Shown here piece after piece: positions 8,504 to 17,881 of a DNA stretch of 64,000 nt. Numbering within the stretch: position 1 is the first letter of the stretch; each line of letters begins with the position of its first letter. Both the position numbers and the translations under genes were made by a program. A model generated the notes under the pieces. It made no database searches, was not told the DNA's origin, and saw nothing but the letters and a program-made list of their open reading frames with translations. Origin of the DNA: AP-15 sp963737145 (GTDB lineage Bacteria > Pseudomonadota > Alphaproteobacteria > ATCC43930 > CGMCC-115725). The stretch lies in NCBI GenBank assembly GCA_963737145.1, contig CAVTRO010000007.1, positions 496,001 through 560,000 on the forward strand. The letters are read 5' to 3'.

Positions 8504-9106
8504 ATGTTCACCGGCATCGTCACCGACCTCGGCCGGGTAAAGCGGTTGCGCCGCGGCGATCTCGTCGATTTGACGATCGCCACGGCGTTCGACACCTGGG
8601 CCATCGCGCTCGGGGCCTCGATCGCTTGTTCCGGGGCCTGTCTGACCGTGGTCGCGACCGCGGCCGGGGAATTTTCGGTCCAGGCATCGGCCGAGACCCT
8701 CGCGTGCACGACAATCGGCGAATGGGACGAGGGTACCTTGGTGAACCTCGAAAAATCGCTTCGGGTCGGTGACGAACTGGGCGGCCATCTCGTTTCGGGA
8801 CACGTGGACGGGATCGCACGCATCGTCGAGCGGCGGCCGGAAGCCGAGTCGGTGCGGTTCGTTTTCGAGGTGTCCGGCGGTCTGGAAAGGTTTATCGCCC
8901 CGAAGGGCTCGGTCGCGCTCGACGGGGTGAGTCTGACGGTCAACGAAGTCTCGGGAACTCGTTTCGGCGTGAATATCATTCCTCATACGCTGGCAGGCAC
9001 CAATTTCGGCGCGGCCGAGCCCGGCCAGCGGATGAACCTCGAAATCGATCAGATTGCGCGTTACGTCGCCCGCCTTCTCGGCGCACGCGCGGAGGGGGTG
9101 CCATGA
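8504..9106 (+). CDS. ribE: Riboflavin synthase, alpha subunit
   Basis: Last step of riboflavin synthesis: dismutation of two 6,7-dimethyl-8-ribityllumazine. The 200 residues hold the internally duplicated lumazine-binding barrels: the N-terminal MFTGIV start, then GGHLVSGHVDGIA in barrel 1-2 and GVSLTVNEV in the second repeat. The gene overlaps ribH by ATGA. No ribD or ribBA is seen in the window. Confidence 0.96.
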   Translation: MFTGIVTDLGRVKRLRRGDLVDLTIATAFDTWAIALGASIACSGACLTVVATAAGEFSVQASAETLACTTIGEWDEGTLVNLEKSLRVGDELGGHLVSGHVDGIARIVERRPEAESVRFVFEVSGGLERFIAPKGSVALDGVSLTVNEVSGTRFGVNIIPHTLAGTNFGAAEPGQRMNLEIDQIARYVARLLGARAEGVP

Positions 9107-9597
9107 AACGACCGCCGCATCTGCTCCTCTTGGAGGCGCCCTACTACACCCACATTGCCGACCATCTGCGCAAAGGGGCCGAGCGTGCAATGGCGGCGGC
9201 CGGCGCCACTCACGAGGTAATCTCGGTGCCGGGAGCTTTCGAGATACCGGCGGCCATCGGAATGGTTGCGCGGTCCACCGACCGCTTCGACGGCTTTGTC
9301 GCGCTCGGCTGTGTGATCAGGGGCGAGACGACGCATTACGATCACATCTGCGCCGAGAGCGCACGCGGGTTGCAGGATTTGGCGGTGCGCGAGGGGCTCG
9401 CGATCGGCTACGGCATTCTTACGGTCGAGAATGAAGCGCAGGCATTGGCGCGCGCTTCGGCCGAGCACAGGGACAAGGGCGGCGAAGCGGTGCGCGCCTG
9501 CCTGGCATTGGTGGATCTGAAGCGCCGCTTTGGCGGGGAGGAATATGAAAATACCGACAGAGCCACCGCCCGGCAGTCTGCAATTGGTAGGGTCTGA
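9103..9597 (+). CDS. ribH: 6,7-dimethyl-8-ribityllumazine synthase
   Basis: Condenses the ribitylamino-pyrimidine with dihydroxybutanone phosphate; product goes to riboflavin synthase encoded just upstream. 164 residues with PGAFEIP, ALGCVIRGETTHYDHIC (including the catalytic His region) and GILTVENEAQALAR. The start overlaps ribE by 4 bp and the 3' end overlaps nusB by about 50 bp, so this is one tightly packed operon. Confidence 0.96.
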   Translation: MKRPPHLLLLEAPYYTHIADHLRKGAERAMAAAGATHEVISVPGAFEIPAAIGMVARSTDRFDGFVALGCVIRGETTHYDHICAESARGLQDLAVREGLAIGYGILTVENEAQALARASAEHRDKGGEAVRACLALVDLKRRFGGEEYENTDRATARQSAIGRV

Positions 9598-10072
9598 GGC
9601 TGCCACTGGCGGGCCGCGGGCCGGCGGCCGGCGGCGCAGCGTTGCCCGGCTCGCGGCGGTGCAGGCGCTTTATCAGCTGGACCTGAACCGCGAGGCCGAC
9701 CCGGAAGCGGTGGTGCGCGAGTTCGAGCGGCACCGTCTGGGCCATGACATCGACGGCGATCGCTATGGCGAGGCCGATCCCGCGCTGTTTTCCGATATTG
9801 TCCGGGGAGTAGCGGCTGATCTGGACCGGCTCGACGCGACCATTTCCGAGGTGCTTACCGAGGAGTGGCCGTTGCCGCGGGTCGATGCGGTTCTGCGCGC
9901 GATCCTGCGGGCCGGCGCCTACGAGCTGGTGCATCGGCGCGACGTTCCGCCACGCGTCTCAATCAACGAATACACGACGATTGCTCACGCTTTTTTCTCC
10001 GGCAAAGAGCCGGGCCTCGCGAACGGGGTCCTCGACAAACTGGGTCGCACGTTGCGTTCTTCCGAGATGTAG
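9545..10072 (+). CDS. nusB: Transcription antitermination protein NusB
   Basis: RNA-binding partner of NusE (S10) in antitermination, important for rRNA transcription. 175 residues; RSVARLAAVQALYQLDL is the classical first helix and LRAGAYELVHR, PRVSINEYTTIAHAFF and NGVLDKLGR are the conserved C-terminal helices. The ATG at 9545 is chosen because GGGGAGG is directly upstream, giving an N-terminal extension of about 30 residues that is poor in secondary structure. It overlaps the end of ribH out of frame. Confidence 0.95.
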   Translation: MKIPTEPPPGSLQLVGSEAATGGPRAGGRRRSVARLAAVQALYQLDLNREADPEAVVREFERHRLGHDIDGDRYGEADPALFSDIVRGVAADLDRLDATISEVLTEEWPLPRVDAVLRAILRAGAYELVHRRDVPPRVSINEYTTIAHAFFSGKEPGLANGVLDKLGRTLRSSEM

Positions 10073-10077
10073 CGCCG

Positions 10078-11058
10078 ATGGCTGCAGACGAGCTGGGGGA
10101 ATTCGAGCGGATCCGACGTTTCTTCGCGCCGCTCGCAGGGCCGGGCGGGCTCGGACTCGTCGACGACGCCGCCCTTATCGACTGCGCCTTGGGGAAGCGT
10201 TTCGTCGTCACGGCGGACGCGATCGTCGCCGGAGTGCATTATCTGCCCGACGATCCACCGGACCTGGTTGCGCGCAAGCTGTTGCGCGTCAATCTGTCGG
10301 ATCTCGCGGCGATGGGGGCGCGCCCGCTTCATTACATCATGACAACAGCCCTCCCCGCCGAGCTTGGGACGGAATGGCTCGCCGGTTTCGCTGCCGGGCT
10401 CGCCGAGGACCAACGCCGCTACGGGATCGATCTCCTGGGCGGCAACTCGGTCGGCACGTCGGGCCCAGCGGTTCTGTCACTGACCGCTATCGGCGAGGTC
10501 GCGGCGGGTCAGGAAATTCGGCGCAGTGGCGCCCAGCCGGGCGACCTCGTGTGGGTTTCCGGCACGATCGGTGATGCGTTCCTCGGGCTCGGCGTGTTGC
10601 GCGGGGCCCATCCCGACCTCTCTCGGCAGCATCGGGAGTATCTGGCCGGCCGCTTCCGCCTACCCGAGCCGCGCACCGAACTCGGTCCTCGGCTGTACGG
10701 CACAGCGCACGCGATGATCGACGTGTCGGACGGCCTGCTCGCCGATCTCGGGCACATCTGTGAAACCTCGGGAACGGCCGCCGCCGTCGCGATGGCGCGG
10801 CTGCCTTTGTCGCCTGCGGCTCGAGCGATCGTGGAAAGCAGCCGCGGCATCCTCCCGCGCTTGGCCGCCGCCGGAGACGATTACGAGCTGCTGTTCGCGG
10901 CGCCTGCCGGCGCAAGCGATGCCGTCGTCGCGTTGTCGTCCCTCCTCCAAATCCCGGTTACGGAGATCGGGAGGATAGAGGCCGGGGCGGGTGTCCGGCT
11001 CGTCGATGACGACGGGCGAACGATCCCGGTGGAGGCGGCGGGCTACCGCCATTTCTGA
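10078..11058 (+). CDS. thiL: Thiamine-monophosphate kinase
   Basis: Phosphorylates thiamine monophosphate to thiamine pyrophosphate. 326 residues of the PurM/ThiL fold: VDDAALID near the N terminus, KLLRVNLSDLAAMGA, DVSDGLLADLGH and GDDYELLFA. In the conserved GGD(T/S) metal-binding loop the Asp is replaced by Asn (LLGGNSVGTSG), and the usual DALVEGVHF is DAIVAGVHY. The gene begins 5 bp after nusB, the arrangement usual in alphaproteobacteria. Activity may be altered by the D-to-N change, but the rest of the fold is intact. Confidence 0.93.
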   Translation: MAADELGEFERIRRFFAPLAGPGGLGLVDDAALIDCALGKRFVVTADAIVAGVHYLPDDPPDLVARKLLRVNLSDLAAMGARPLHYIMTTALPAELGTEWLAGFAAGLAEDQRRYGIDLLGGNSVGTSGPAVLSLTAIGEVAAGQEIRRSGAQPGDLVWVSGTIGDAFLGLGVLRGAHPDLSRQHREYLAGRFRLPEPRTELGPRLYGTAHAMIDVSDGLLADLGHICETSGTAAAVAMARLPLSPAARAIVESSRGILPRLAAAGDDYELLFAAPAGASDAVVALSSLLQIPVTEIGRIEAGAGVRLVDDDGRTIPVEAAGYRHF

Positions 11059-11206
11059 CCGGCTGCACGCTCGGCTGGTTCGAGTGGCAAGCAGAGCACA
11101 GATGATTGCTTGCCCGCCACTGTTCTGGCATGTTCCGGCTGTGACCTGCTTCCGCGGCGCCGGGCAATGTTGAGAGCAGGTGTTTTTATTTCTGGGGACT
11201 TTCCGG

Positions 11207-13318
11207 ATGACTTCCGTATACTTTTTGGTAATCGCGTGCGGCGTGCTGGCCTTGGCCTATGGCTGGTTTACCAGCCGCCAGGTATTGGCGGCCAACGCCG
11301 GGTCTGCTCGGATGCAGGAGATCTCGGGTGCCGTGCAACTCGGCGCGCGAGCCTATCTGAACCGCCAATATCGAACAATCGCGGGGGTCGGCGTCGTCGT
11401 GCTTATCATCCTCGGGCTGATGCTCGGGGTGCGCGTCGCGATAGGGTACTTGATCGGAGCGGTGCTGTCAGGAGCCGCCGGCTTTATCGGGATGAACGTC
11501 TCGGTGCGTGCCAATGTGAGGACGGCGCAAGCGGCGCGCAGCGGGTTGAAGGCCGGGCTTGCGATCGCATTCAAAGCCGGCGCCGTCACCGGGCTCCTGG
11601 TGGTCGGCCTCGGCCTGCTCGGGGTCGGCATCTATTACTTCATCCTGCGCGCGACAGCATCTGGAGATGACCTGCGCCCGGTGCTCGAAGCCATGGTCGG
11701 GCTGAGCTTCGGCGCCTCGCTGATCTCGATCTTCGCCCGCCTCGGCGGCGGGATCTTCACGAAGGGCGCCGATGTCGGTGCCGACCTCGTCGGCAAGGTC
11801 GAAGCCGGGATCCCGGAGGACGATCCGCGCAACCCGGCGGTCATCGCCGATAATGTCGGTGACAATGTCGGCGACTGCGCCGGGATGGCGGCCGACCTGT
11901 TCGAGACCTATGCCGTAACGATCGTCGCGACGATGCTGCTCGCCGCGATCTTTTTCGTGCCCCCAACGGCCAGTTTGGCGCTCCGCGACAAGCTGCTCGT
12001 GCTGCCGCTCGCAATCGGCGCAGTGTGCATTGTAACCTCGGTGATCGGGACCTTTTTCGTTCGGATAGGCCCCGACAACGGCATCATGAGAGCGCTTTAC
12101 AAAGGCCTCATCGCGACCGGAATCTTGTCCATTATTGCGATCGGGATCCTGATCTATCTGATGCTGGGATTCTCAGACCCGTTGCCGATGAGCACCGGCG
12201 TTTTGGTGACCGGGTCCGGCTTGTGGCTGTGCGCGATCATCGGACTGGCCGTTACCGGATTTATTGTGTGGATTACCGAGTACTATACCGGAACCGACTA
12301 TCGGCCGGTGCGCAGCATCGCGCGCAGTTCGACCACCGGCCACGGCACCAACGTGATCCAGGGTCTCGCCGTTTCGATGGAAGCAACGGCGCTGCCCGTT
12401 GTCGTGATCTGTTTTGGGATCCTCGCCTCTTTTCTCGTTGCCGGTCTCTTCGGCATCGGCATCGCCGCGACGACGATGTTGGCGCTGGCCGGGATCATCG
12501 TTGCACTCGACGCCTATGGCCCGGTCACCGACAATGCCGGCGGCATCGCCGAGATGGCCGACCTGCCGCGCGATGTGCGCCGGACGACGGACGCGCTCGA
12601 TGCCGTCGGCAACACGACGAAGGCGGTGACCAAGGGGTACGCGATCGGCTCCGCCGGGCTCGCGTCGCTCGTGTTGTTCGCCGCCTATACCGAGGATCTG
12701 AAGCATTATTTCCCGAACCTCGATGTTCACTTCTCCCTGCAGGACCCATACGTCGTAATCGGTCTGTTCATCGGCGGGCTGATGCCCTACCTCTTCGGGT
12801 CAATGGGCATGACCGCGGTGGGACGGGCGGCGGCGGCGGTCGTCATCGAGGTGCGTCGTCAGTTCCGCGAGATCCCCGGCATTATGCAGGGCAGCGCCAA
12901 GCCCGATTATGGGCTCGCCGTCGACATCCTGACGCGCGCGGCGATCCGCGAGATGATCGTGCCCTCGTTGCTCCCGGTCTTGGCTCCGATCGCGCTCTGG
13001 ATCGTGATTGCGGCCATAGCGGGCCGGGCGGCGGCGTTCAGCTCACTCGGTGCGATGTTGCTCGGAACGATCGTGACCGGGATCTTTGTCGCGATCTCGA
13101 TGACTTCAGGCGGCGGCGCCTGGGACAACGCCAAGAAATACATCGAGGAAGGCCATCACGGCGGCAAGGGATCCGAGCCGCACAAGGCAGCGGTGACCGG
13201 AGATACGGTCGGCGATCCCTACAAGGACACCGCTGGACCCGCGGTCAACCCGATGATCAAAATCACCAACATCGTCGCGCTGTTGCTGCTCGCGATCCTG
13301 GCGAAGTGGGCGAGCTGA
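11207..13318 (+). CDS. hppA: K+-independent membrane-bound proton-pumping pyrophosphatase
   Basis: Couples PPi hydrolysis to H+ export, saving energy in anabolism or light/dark changes. 703 residues, about 16 membrane segments. The PPi-binding signature DVGADLVGKVEAGIPEDDPR is followed by NVGDNVGDCAGMAADLFE; a later loop reads DNAGGIAEMA. In GNTTKAVTKGYAIGSAGL the Lys at the position that decides potassium dependence (Ala in K+-requiring enzymes) predicts a K+-independent enzyme. ATG at 11207 follows GGGGACTTTCCGG; upstream in-frame starts lack a site. Confidence 0.96.
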   Translation: MTSVYFLVIACGVLALAYGWFTSRQVLAANAGSARMQEISGAVQLGARAYLNRQYRTIAGVGVVVLIILGLMLGVRVAIGYLIGAVLSGAAGFIGMNVSVRANVRTAQAARSGLKAGLAIAFKAGAVTGLLVVGLGLLGVGIYYFILRATASGDDLRPVLEAMVGLSFGASLISIFARLGGGIFTKGADVGADLVGKVEAGIPEDDPRNPAVIADNVGDNVGDCAGMAADLFETYAVTIVATMLLAAIFFVPPTASLALRDKLLVLPLAIGAVCIVTSVIGTFFVRIGPDNGIMRALYKGLIATGILSIIAIGILIYLMLGFSDPLPMSTGVLVTGSGLWLCAIIGLAVTGFIVWITEYYTGTDYRPVRSIARSSTTGHGTNVIQGLAVSMEATALPVVVICFGILASFLVAGLFGIGIAATTMLALAGIIVALDAYGPVTDNAGGIAEMADLPRDVRRTTDALDAVGNTTKAVTKGYAIGSAGLASLVLFAAYTEDLKHYFPNLDVHFSLQDPYVVIGLFIGGLMPYLFGSMGMTAVGRAAAAVVIEVRRQFREIPGIMQGSAKPDYGLAVDILTRAAIREMIVPSLLPVLAPIALWIVIAAIAGRAAAFSSLGAMLLGTIVTGIFVAISMTSGGGAWDNAKKYIEEGHHGGKGSEPHKAAVTGDTVGDPYKDTAGPAVNPMIKITNIVALLLLAILAKWAS

Positions 13319-13333
13319 CGCGGACGGCAATCA

Positions 13334-13858
13334 TTAATGGTTCCCGCTTGGATCGTTCGGTCTTGGACCCGGCTGGCTACCGCCCCCGCCGCCACCGCTA
13401 CTGCCGTTGAACTTCCCGAGATTGCCGATCAGCTGCTCGAGAAATGATAATTCGCGGCCGGGCGCCGGGGTGGCCCGGGCAACCGGCGTGATTTCCTTCC
13501 CGTCTTCCAAGGCCTTATGGTCGACCGCCTTGACCACCCCTTGGTCGTCGAAGTCGACGATATAAACTTGCTGGTCGAGCACACTTGGGTCGAAGAAAGC
13601 GGTCTGCGAGGTGCGCCGGCTGATGTAATACCAGGACTTGTCGTTGTTGAAGACGCTGACGCTCGACGGCGTGCCGAGGATTTTCGCAACTTCGTCCTTA
13701 GTCGTGCTGCCGGCATGAATCTCGGCAAGTTTGTCCGGGTTCGGCAGATTGCCGCGCTGGTCCACACTTGGCGCGCAGCTCACCAATGCAGCGGCGCCGG
13801 AAACGGTGGCGAGAAGAACAAACAATCGCCGTATCGGGGTGGCTTCGGGAGAGCACAT
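13334..13858 (-). CDS. bamE: Outer-membrane assembly lipoprotein BamE (SmpA/OmlA)
   Basis: Lipoprotein of the BAM complex. The N-terminal signal peptide ends in a lipobox, AALVSC, giving a predicted lipidated Cys. The BamE core follows: LAEIHAGSTTKDEVAKILGTPS and a late beta strand WYYISRR. The C-terminal tail is a low-complexity linker with a run of Gly (SSGGGGGGSQPG), not part of the fold. ATG at 13858 is taken as the start; a TTG four codons upstream is possible and neither has a strong ribosome site. Divergent from the ubiquinol-cytochrome c chaperone gene. Confidence 0.9.
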   Translation of the reverse strand: MCSPEATPIRRLFVLLATVSGAAALVSCAPSVDQRGNLPNPDKLAEIHAGSTTKDEVAKILGTPSSVSVFNNDKSWYYISRRTSQTAFFDPSVLDQQVYIVDFDDQGVVKAVDHKALEDGKEITPVARATPAPGRELSFLEQLIGNLGKFNGSSGGGGGGSQPGPRPNDPSGNH

Positions 13859-13978
13859 GGGATCACGCAACCGGCATTCTGTTGAAACCGACCAGGGACA
13901 CGCCCATTTTTCTGGTAAGGCAGGTTTACCCGCGGGTTGTTGATTGTCAACGTCTGCGGCGTTTTGCGAGCGGCTGCA

Positions 13979-14551
13979 GTGCTTTCTTTCTCAGGACGCA
14001 ATCCGGCGCGAGAGGCTGCAGACGTCGCGTACCAACGGGTCGTCGAGCAGGCCCGCCAAACCGTTTTCTTCACTGACTATGGCGTGCCGGACACGCTCGA
14101 CGGGCGCTTTGAGCTGATTTGCCTCCACGCGTTTCTTTATCTTCATCGCCTCAAGGCGGATCGGCCGCAGGCGAGCCCATTCTGCCAAATCTTTTTCGAC
14201 CGGATGTTCGCCGATTTCGACCGCTCGCTACGCGAGATGGGGGTCGGTGACCTTAGCGTCGGCAAGCACGTCAAGCGTATGGCGCGAGCCTTTTACGGCC
14301 GCATACTCTCCTATGAAGCCGGGCTCGCCGGCGATGATTCGGTGCTGGCCGCAGCCCTCGCTCGGAACGTCTTCGGCACGGTTCACGCGCCGGAATGCGC
14401 TGCGGATGGTATGGCGGCTTACGTCCGCTGGGCGGTTCGAGCACTGCGCAGCCAGTCTGGGGCCGACCTTCTCGCCGGTGATATATCGTTCGAGGTCCCG
14501 TCGGGTCGGTGTCCGAAAGCGCTCTCCTACCTGCCTGGAGAGGCACGATGA
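13979..14551 (+). CDS. Ubiquinol-cytochrome c chaperone family protein (CBP3-like)
   Basis: Alphaproteobacterial homologue of mitochondrial Cbp3, which assists cytochrome b assembly into complex III. Family sequence: FFTDYGVPDTLDGRFELICLHAFLYLHRL, then FDRMFADFDRSLREMGVGDLSVGKHVKRMA and a helical YGRILSYEAGL. The start is uncertain: GTG at 13979 gives a normal length (190 residues), while TTG at 13937 adds 14 residues of no clear meaning. The stop overlaps the next gene by ATGA. Confidence 0.85.
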   Translation: MLSFSGRNPAREAADVAYQRVVEQARQTVFFTDYGVPDTLDGRFELICLHAFLYLHRLKADRPQASPFCQIFFDRMFADFDRSLREMGVGDLSVGKHVKRMARAFYGRILSYEAGLAGDDSVLAAALARNVFGTVHAPECAADGMAAYVRWAVRALRSQSGADLLAGDISFEVPSGRCPKALSYLPGEAR

Positions 14552-15066
14552 GCCCTCCGGCGCCGGAATTCTCCCGGCTCGTGCCGCTCGCCCAGCTGAG
14601 CATACGACCGTTCCGGCAGCGAATCGAAGCGACCGCAGAGGAACGCGAAAGGCTTTCGCGACGGTTCGACCTGATATCCCTCGACCGCCTCGTGGCCGAA
14701 GTGAAACTCCGGCGTCAGAGCCCCGAGGTGATCCTTCTGGAGGCCGAATTTGCGGCGGAGTTCGAGCAGTGCTGCGCGGTGACCCTCGAGCCGGTCCGCG
14801 GCACGGTTTCCGACCGGTTCTCGATGGTTTACGGCCCGGCTCCGGAAGCGGAGCAGGAAATCGCGCTCACCAGCGACGAACCGGCGTTCGAGCCCCTCGA
14901 TGGCAATTCGATCGATATCGGGGAGGCGGTCGCGCAGGAACTCTCCCTGGCGCTCCCGACATTCCCGCGCGATCCCGAGGCGAGGATCGATGAGGCGGCC
15001 CTCGGGGAGCCGTTGGAGGGGCCTTTCGCAACGCTGGCGCGGGTGCGGAAGAATGCGGAATGTTGA
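14548..15066 (+). CDS. DUF177 (YceD-like) protein upstream of rpmF
   Basis: 172 residues of the DUF177/YceD family, nearly always encoded just before rpmF; plant and bacterial members are linked to 23S rRNA maturation. The core is seen as EAEFAAEFEQCCAVTLEPV (the Cys-containing CxxxLxPV strand), then a negatively charged GNSIDIGEAVAQELSLALP. The usual second Cys motif near the C-terminal end is reduced to the final ...NAEC. Start ATG at 14548 overlaps the previous stop by 4 bp. Confidence 0.87.
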   Translation: MSPPAPEFSRLVPLAQLSIRPFRQRIEATAEERERLSRRFDLISLDRLVAEVKLRRQSPEVILLEAEFAAEFEQCCAVTLEPVRGTVSDRFSMVYGPAPEAEQEIALTSDEPAFEPLDGNSIDIGEAVAQELSLALPTFPRDPEARIDEAALGEPLEGPFATLARVRKNAEC

Positions 15067-15152
15067 GACCCTATCCGGCCGGTCGCATCATAGTTGCCGC
15101 CGCCTCTGTTTTTGGCTAATTACGCACCTACCCCCAAAGCACCGAGCTCCCC

Positions 15153-15341
15153 ATGGCCGTTCCCAAAAAGAAAACTTCGCCATCGCGGCGCAATATGCGG
15201 CGATCACATCATGCGCTGAAACCGGCCGCCTATGCGGAGTGCCCGAATTGTGGCGAGCTGAAGCGTCCCCATCACCTGTGTGAATCGTGCGGCTACTATG
15301 ACGGGCGCGAGGTTACCAAGGTTGCTTCGGAGGCCGGCTGA
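15153..15341 (+). CDS. rpmF: 50S ribosomal protein L32
   Basis: 62-residue ribosomal protein. MAVPKKKTSPSRRNMRRSHH is the invariant start, and a zinc ribbon of two CxxC pairs is present (CPNCGELK, CESCGYYDG). It follows the DUF177 gene by 86 bp and precedes plsX by 27 bp, the usual lipid-synthesis/L32 order. Confidence 0.97.
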   Translation: MAVPKKKTSPSRRNMRRSHHALKPAAYAECPNCGELKRPHHLCESCGYYDGREVTKVASEAG

Positions 15342-15368
15342 CAACAAGACCAGGGTGAGAGGCATAAG

Positions 15369-16412
15369 GTGAGCGGCGGCGTCACGATAGCCCTCGATGC
15401 AATGGGCGGCGATCGCGCTCCCCGCATGGTCGTCAAGGGAGCCGATATCGCGCTGCGGCGGCATCCCGATGTTCATTTCTTGCTGTTCGGCGCGGAAGAA
15501 AAGGTCCGCCCGCTGCTCGCGAAACTTCCCCGGCTCGCCAGCGCAGTGACCCTGCACCACACCGGCGAGGTGGTGGCCGACGATGCGAGGCCGTCCCTGG
15601 CATTGCGGACGGGACGGCAATCGAGCATGTGGTTGGCGATCGATGCGGTCGCCGAGGGACGAGCCGATGGGGTGGTTTCCGCCGGGAACACCGGCGCGTT
15701 GATGGCGATCGCCAAATTCGTCCTGAAGATGTTGCCGGGCATCCACCGGCCGGCAATCGCATCGTTTTTCCCGACCCGGCGCGGCGAAAGCGTGATGCTT
15801 GACCTCGGCGCCAATGTCGAATGCGACGAGGAGAACCTCGTCCAATTTGCTCTGATGGGCGATGTCTTCGCGCGCACGGTTCTTGGTTTGATCGAGCCGA
15901 CAGTAGGGCTGCTCAATGTCGGTTCGGAAGATATGAAGGGAAACGACGCCGTCCGCGGCGCAAGCGCGCGGTTGCGGGACACCGTCACGCCCATCCATTT
16001 TTACGGCTTTATCGAAGGAAACGATATTGCCGCGGGTACCGTCGATGTCATTGTGACCGACGGGTTCACCGGCAACGTCGCCGTCAAGACGGCTGAAGGA
16101 ACCGCCCAGCTCTTCGGCGAATTTCTCGATGCCGCCTTCCGTCATTCGCTGTCAGCGCGGATCGGCTACCTGTTTGCCCGCCGCGCGCTGCGGAAGCTTC
16201 GGATGCGCAGTGATCCGCGCCGCTACAACGGTGCGATATTTCTCGGCTTGGGCGGGATTGCCGTCAAGAGCCACGGCTCGACCGACGCGTTCGGTTTCGC
16301 CAATGCCATCGGCGTCGCCGTCGACATGAAGGTGAATGGCGTTCTCGACAAGATCCGGGTCGAGCTGGCCCGCCTCACTGAGGCGTCCTCCGCCCCGGAA
16401 CCCGCGCTGTAA
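15369..16412 (+). CDS. plsX: Phosphate acyltransferase PlsX
   Basis: Makes acyl-phosphate from acyl-ACP for phospholipid synthesis. 347 residues: ALDAMGGDRAPRMVVKGA at the N terminus, GVVSAGNTGALMAIAKF, ANVECDEENLVQFALMG, NVGSEDMKGND and DGFTGNVAVKTAEG. The start is GTG, with GTGAGAGGCATAA upstream. Cotranscribed with rpmF and fabH by position. Confidence 0.96.
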   Translation: MSGGVTIALDAMGGDRAPRMVVKGADIALRRHPDVHFLLFGAEEKVRPLLAKLPRLASAVTLHHTGEVVADDARPSLALRTGRQSSMWLAIDAVAEGRADGVVSAGNTGALMAIAKFVLKMLPGIHRPAIASFFPTRRGESVMLDLGANVECDEENLVQFALMGDVFARTVLGLIEPTVGLLNVGSEDMKGNDAVRGASARLRDTVTPIHFYGFIEGNDIAAGTVDVIVTDGFTGNVAVKTAEGTAQLFGEFLDAAFRHSLSARIGYLFARRALRKLRMRSDPRRYNGAIFLGLGGIAVKSHGSTDAFGFANAIGVAVDMKVNGVLDKIRVELARLTEASSAPEPAL

Positions 16413-16423
16413 GCGCCTCGTAT

Positions 16424-17395
16424 ATGATCCTGCGATCCCAGGTAGCCGGCTGCGGCGCCTATCTTCCCGAACGCGTCATCACCAATCGCGAGCTCGCCGA
16501 TCGTCTCGACACCTCGGATGAATGGATCCGCCAGCGCACCGGGATCGGCGAACGCCGGGTCGCCGCCCCCGGCGAGCTGACTTCCGATCTGGCCTTTCGC
16601 GCGGCACAGCGGGCGTTGGCGAGCGCGGGGATGAACGGCAATGATCTCGATCTAGTTGTGCTGGCGACCGCGACGCCCGACAACACTTTTCCGGCGACTG
16701 CCGCCAAGGTCCAAGCCAGGCTTGGGATGGTGCGAGGCGCCGCCTTCGACGTTCAGGCGGTTTGCGCGGGTTTTATCTTTGCGCTGTCGATCGCCGACAA
16801 TGCGCTGCGGCTCGGCCAAGCCCAGACCGCTCTGGTGATCGGGGCGGAAACGTTCTCACGCATTCTCGATTGGGAGGATCGCAGTACCTGCATGCTCTTT
16901 GGCGACGGGGCCGGCGCCCTGGTGCTGAGGGCGGTCTCTGCCGCGTCACCCGGCGGGCGGTTCGTCCTCTCGAACCATCTGCACTCGGACGGACGGCAGT
17001 ACGATATCCTTTATGTCGACGGCGGCCCCTCGTCGACCCGCTCCTCGGGTTTCCTGAGGATGCAAGGCCGCGAGGTCTTCCGTCAGGCTGTTCAGCACTT
17101 GAGCGACGTTATCGACGAGGCGTTGAACGCCAATAATCTCACCTCGTCTGATATAGATTGGCTCGTTCCGCATCAGGCCAACAGCCGCATTATCGATGCC
17201 ATGGGGCGAAGACTGGGATTATCCCGGGACAATATCGTCGTGACCATTGAACGGCACGCCAACACTTCTGCTGCCTCGATCCCGCTCGCGCTCGAGGCCG
17301 CGGTTGATGATGGGCGGATCAGGCCCGGGCATCTCGTCTTGATGGAGGCGCTCGGCGGCGGGCTCAGCTGGGGAGCCAGCCTGGTGCGTTGGTAA
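16424..17395 (+). CDS. fabH: Beta-ketoacyl-ACP synthase III
   Basis: Starts fatty-acid chains by condensing acetyl-CoA with malonyl-ACP. 323 residues of thiolase fold. The catalytic Cys is in VQAVCAGF (about residue 114); His and Asn follow in WLVPHQANSR and ERHANTSAAS, with Gly-rich GGGLSWGASLVRW at the end. Starts 11 bp after plsX. Confidence 0.96.
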   Translation: MILRSQVAGCGAYLPERVITNRELADRLDTSDEWIRQRTGIGERRVAAPGELTSDLAFRAAQRALASAGMNGNDLDLVVLATATPDNTFPATAAKVQARLGMVRGAAFDVQAVCAGFIFALSIADNALRLGQAQTALVIGAETFSRILDWEDRSTCMLFGDGAGALVLRAVSAASPGGRFVLSNHLHSDGRQYDILYVDGGPSSTRSSGFLRMQGREVFRQAVQHLSDVIDEALNANNLTSSDIDWLVPHQANSRIIDAMGRRLGLSRDNIVVTIERHANTSAASIPLALEAAVDDGRIRPGHLVLMEALGGGLSWGASLVRW

Positions 17396-17476
17396 CGACC
17401 GGGGCGGGTCAAAGCTTTGGAATTTGACGTTATTTTTGCGCGGGTTTAACCTTCCATAAAAGAATGGGAGGACTGC

Positions 17477-17812
17477 ATGGCCGGAGAGACCATTACTCGC
17501 GCCAGGCTCAGTGAAGCGGTTTATCAAGAGGTCGGCTTGTCACGCAACGAGTTGGCCGAACTCGTCGAATCGGTAATCGCCGAGATTGCCGGTGCCCTCG
17601 AGCGTGGAGAAATGGTCAAGATCTCCTCGTTCGGGAGTTTTGCGGTCCGGCAGAAGGGGCAGCGGGTCGGCCGCAATCCCAAAACCGGTCAGGAGGTGCC
17701 GATCAGCCCGCGCCGCGTTCTGGTCTTCCGCGCCTCCCACGCCCTGAAAGATCAGATCAACCATGGTCTGGCAGAGCCCATTGGAAACAAGAGGAAGCGG
17801 GGCGCAGCCTGA
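17477..17812 (+). CDS. ihfA: Integration host factor, alpha subunit
   Basis: DNA-bending protein; forms a heterodimer with IhfB and supports replication, recombination and sigma-54 transcription. 111 residues: TITRARLSEAVYQEVGLSRNE, the FGSFAVRQKGQRVGRNPKTG arm (beta ribbon with the intercalating Pro, RNPKTGQEVPI) and a basic tail. GGGAGG precedes the ATG. In related genomes a merR-type regulator follows; here the tRNA-Pro gene comes next. Confidence 0.95.
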   Translation: MAGETITRARLSEAVYQEVGLSRNELAELVESVIAEIAGALERGEMVKISSFGSFAVRQKGQRVGRNPKTGQEVPISPRRVLVFRASHALKDQINHGLAEPIGNKRKRGAA

Positions 17813-17881
17813 GGACATGGGGAGTCGTTGCGCGGCTTCGGGCGGAACACTATGATCGCTTTCGTCGGCAGAGCCGCCGGT

